A stretch of 5,917 nucleotides of DNA from Rhodoferax sp. (lineage in GTDB: Bacteria > Pseudomonadota > Gammaproteobacteria > Burkholderiales > Burkholderiaceae_C). The notes beneath the pieces are model-generated. The model had not been told where the DNA came from. It ran no database searches and saw nothing but the letters and a program-made list of their open reading frames with translations. The stretch covers positions 1 to 5,917 of the forward strand of contig JACKLK010000025.1 of the NCBI GenBank assembly GCA_024236015.1, given 5' to 3'. This document shows, piece by piece, positions 5,608 to 5,917 of this stretch (the stretch's first letter is position 1; each line of letters begins with the position of its first letter). Both the position numbers and the translations under genes were made by a program.

Positions 5608-5917
5608 TCAGGCAGCCAGCGGCGCCGTGACGGCGTCGATGCGCGCCTTGACCTCGGGCGTCAGCTTGTCCAGGACCGCCAGCGCACCCAGGTTGTCCTG
5701 CAGTTGCGACCCCTTCGAGGCGCCGGTGATCACGCTGCTCACGCGTGGGTTGCTCGCCACCCAGGCCAGCGCCAGTTGCGCCAGCGAGCCGCCGAGTTCG
5801 GCCGCGATGGGTTCGAGCTGCGCCACCGCGGCGTTCTTCGCCGCATCGGTCAGGCCGTCGCGCAGGAAGGCCATGGTCTCCATGGCGCCGCGGCTGCCTT
5901 CGGGCACGCCGCTGCGG
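5608..5917 (-). CDS. Aldo/keto reductase, C-terminal part (5' end outside window)
   Basis: NAD(P)H-dependent oxidoreductase of the aldo/keto reductase superfamily, presumably a cytoplasmic TIM barrel. Only the last 102 residues are visible; the frame stays open to the window edge, so the start and the catalytic Asp-Tyr-Lys-His residues lie outside. Visible signs are GVPEGSRGAM near the edge, like the loop after the barrel core in the Kv-beta/YghZ-like branch, then QLALAWVASNPRVSSVITGA, the typical late strand and helix, and SKGSQLQDN, which matches the cofactor 2'-phosphate-binding stretch of these enzymes. The protein ends in the usual short C-terminal helix. Its substrate cannot be told. 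No terminator separates its stop from the phoX Pho box, so some transcription may continue into phoX, but nothing links it functionally to phosphate. Confidence 0.9.
   Translation of the reverse strand, partial: RSGVPEGSRGAMETMAFLRDGLTDAAKNAAVAQLEPIAAELGGSLAQLALAWVASNPRVSSVITGASKGSQLQDNLGALAVLDKLTPEVKARIDAVTAPLAA

Noticed and set aside
1..5917. tRNA or rRNA genes, CRISPR arrays, insertion sequences or attachment sites
   Set aside because: No array of regularly spaced repeats, no terminal inverted repeats flanking a transposase-like frame and no tRNA-like fold was seen; the genes fill the window with only short intergenic gaps.

Overview
The window is a phosphate-starvation (Pho regulon) gene cluster from a strongly GC-rich proteobacterium. 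The long-form PstC, the Tat-exported PhoX and the codon usage (third positions almost all G or C) suggest a betaproteobacterium of the Burkholderiales. That placement is inference, not proof. All five genes lie on the minus strand, so transcription runs from high to low coordinates. Two genes are cut by the window edges: an aldo/keto reductase at 5917 and pstC at 1.

In transcription order: (1) the C-terminal third of an aldo/keto reductase (5917-5608); (2) a Pho box, then a large inverted repeat, then phoX, a Tat-secreted alkaline phosphatase (5506-3332), closed by a strong terminator hairpin (3310-3286); (3) a second Pho box, then a PhoB/OmpR-type winged-helix response regulator with a degenerate receiver domain (3233-2478); (4) a third, triple-heptamer Pho box with a recognisable -10, then pstS, the periplasmic phosphate-binding protein (2360-1323); (5) two tandem hairpins, then pstC, a permease of the high-affinity phosphate transporter (1236 to beyond position 1). 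pstA, pstB and phoU probably follow outside the window.

The parts form one circuit. PhoX releases phosphate from organic phosphoesters in the periplasm, PstS captures it, and PstC with its unseen partners imports it. The response regulator is placed to control, or be controlled by, the same signal. The main support is that all three intergenic regions that begin a Pho gene carry heptamers close to CTGTCAC, spaced at 11 bp or multiples of 11 bp, as PhoB sites are. The aldo/keto reductase ends just before the cluster and is probably unrelated.

No gene-free stretch exceeds about 120 bases. I found no RNA genes, mobile elements or CRISPR arrays. I see no wholly new system. The points most worth a second look are the atypical receiver domain of the regulator, its possibly leaderless start, and the 44-base inverted repeat between the phoX Pho box and its ribosome binding site.
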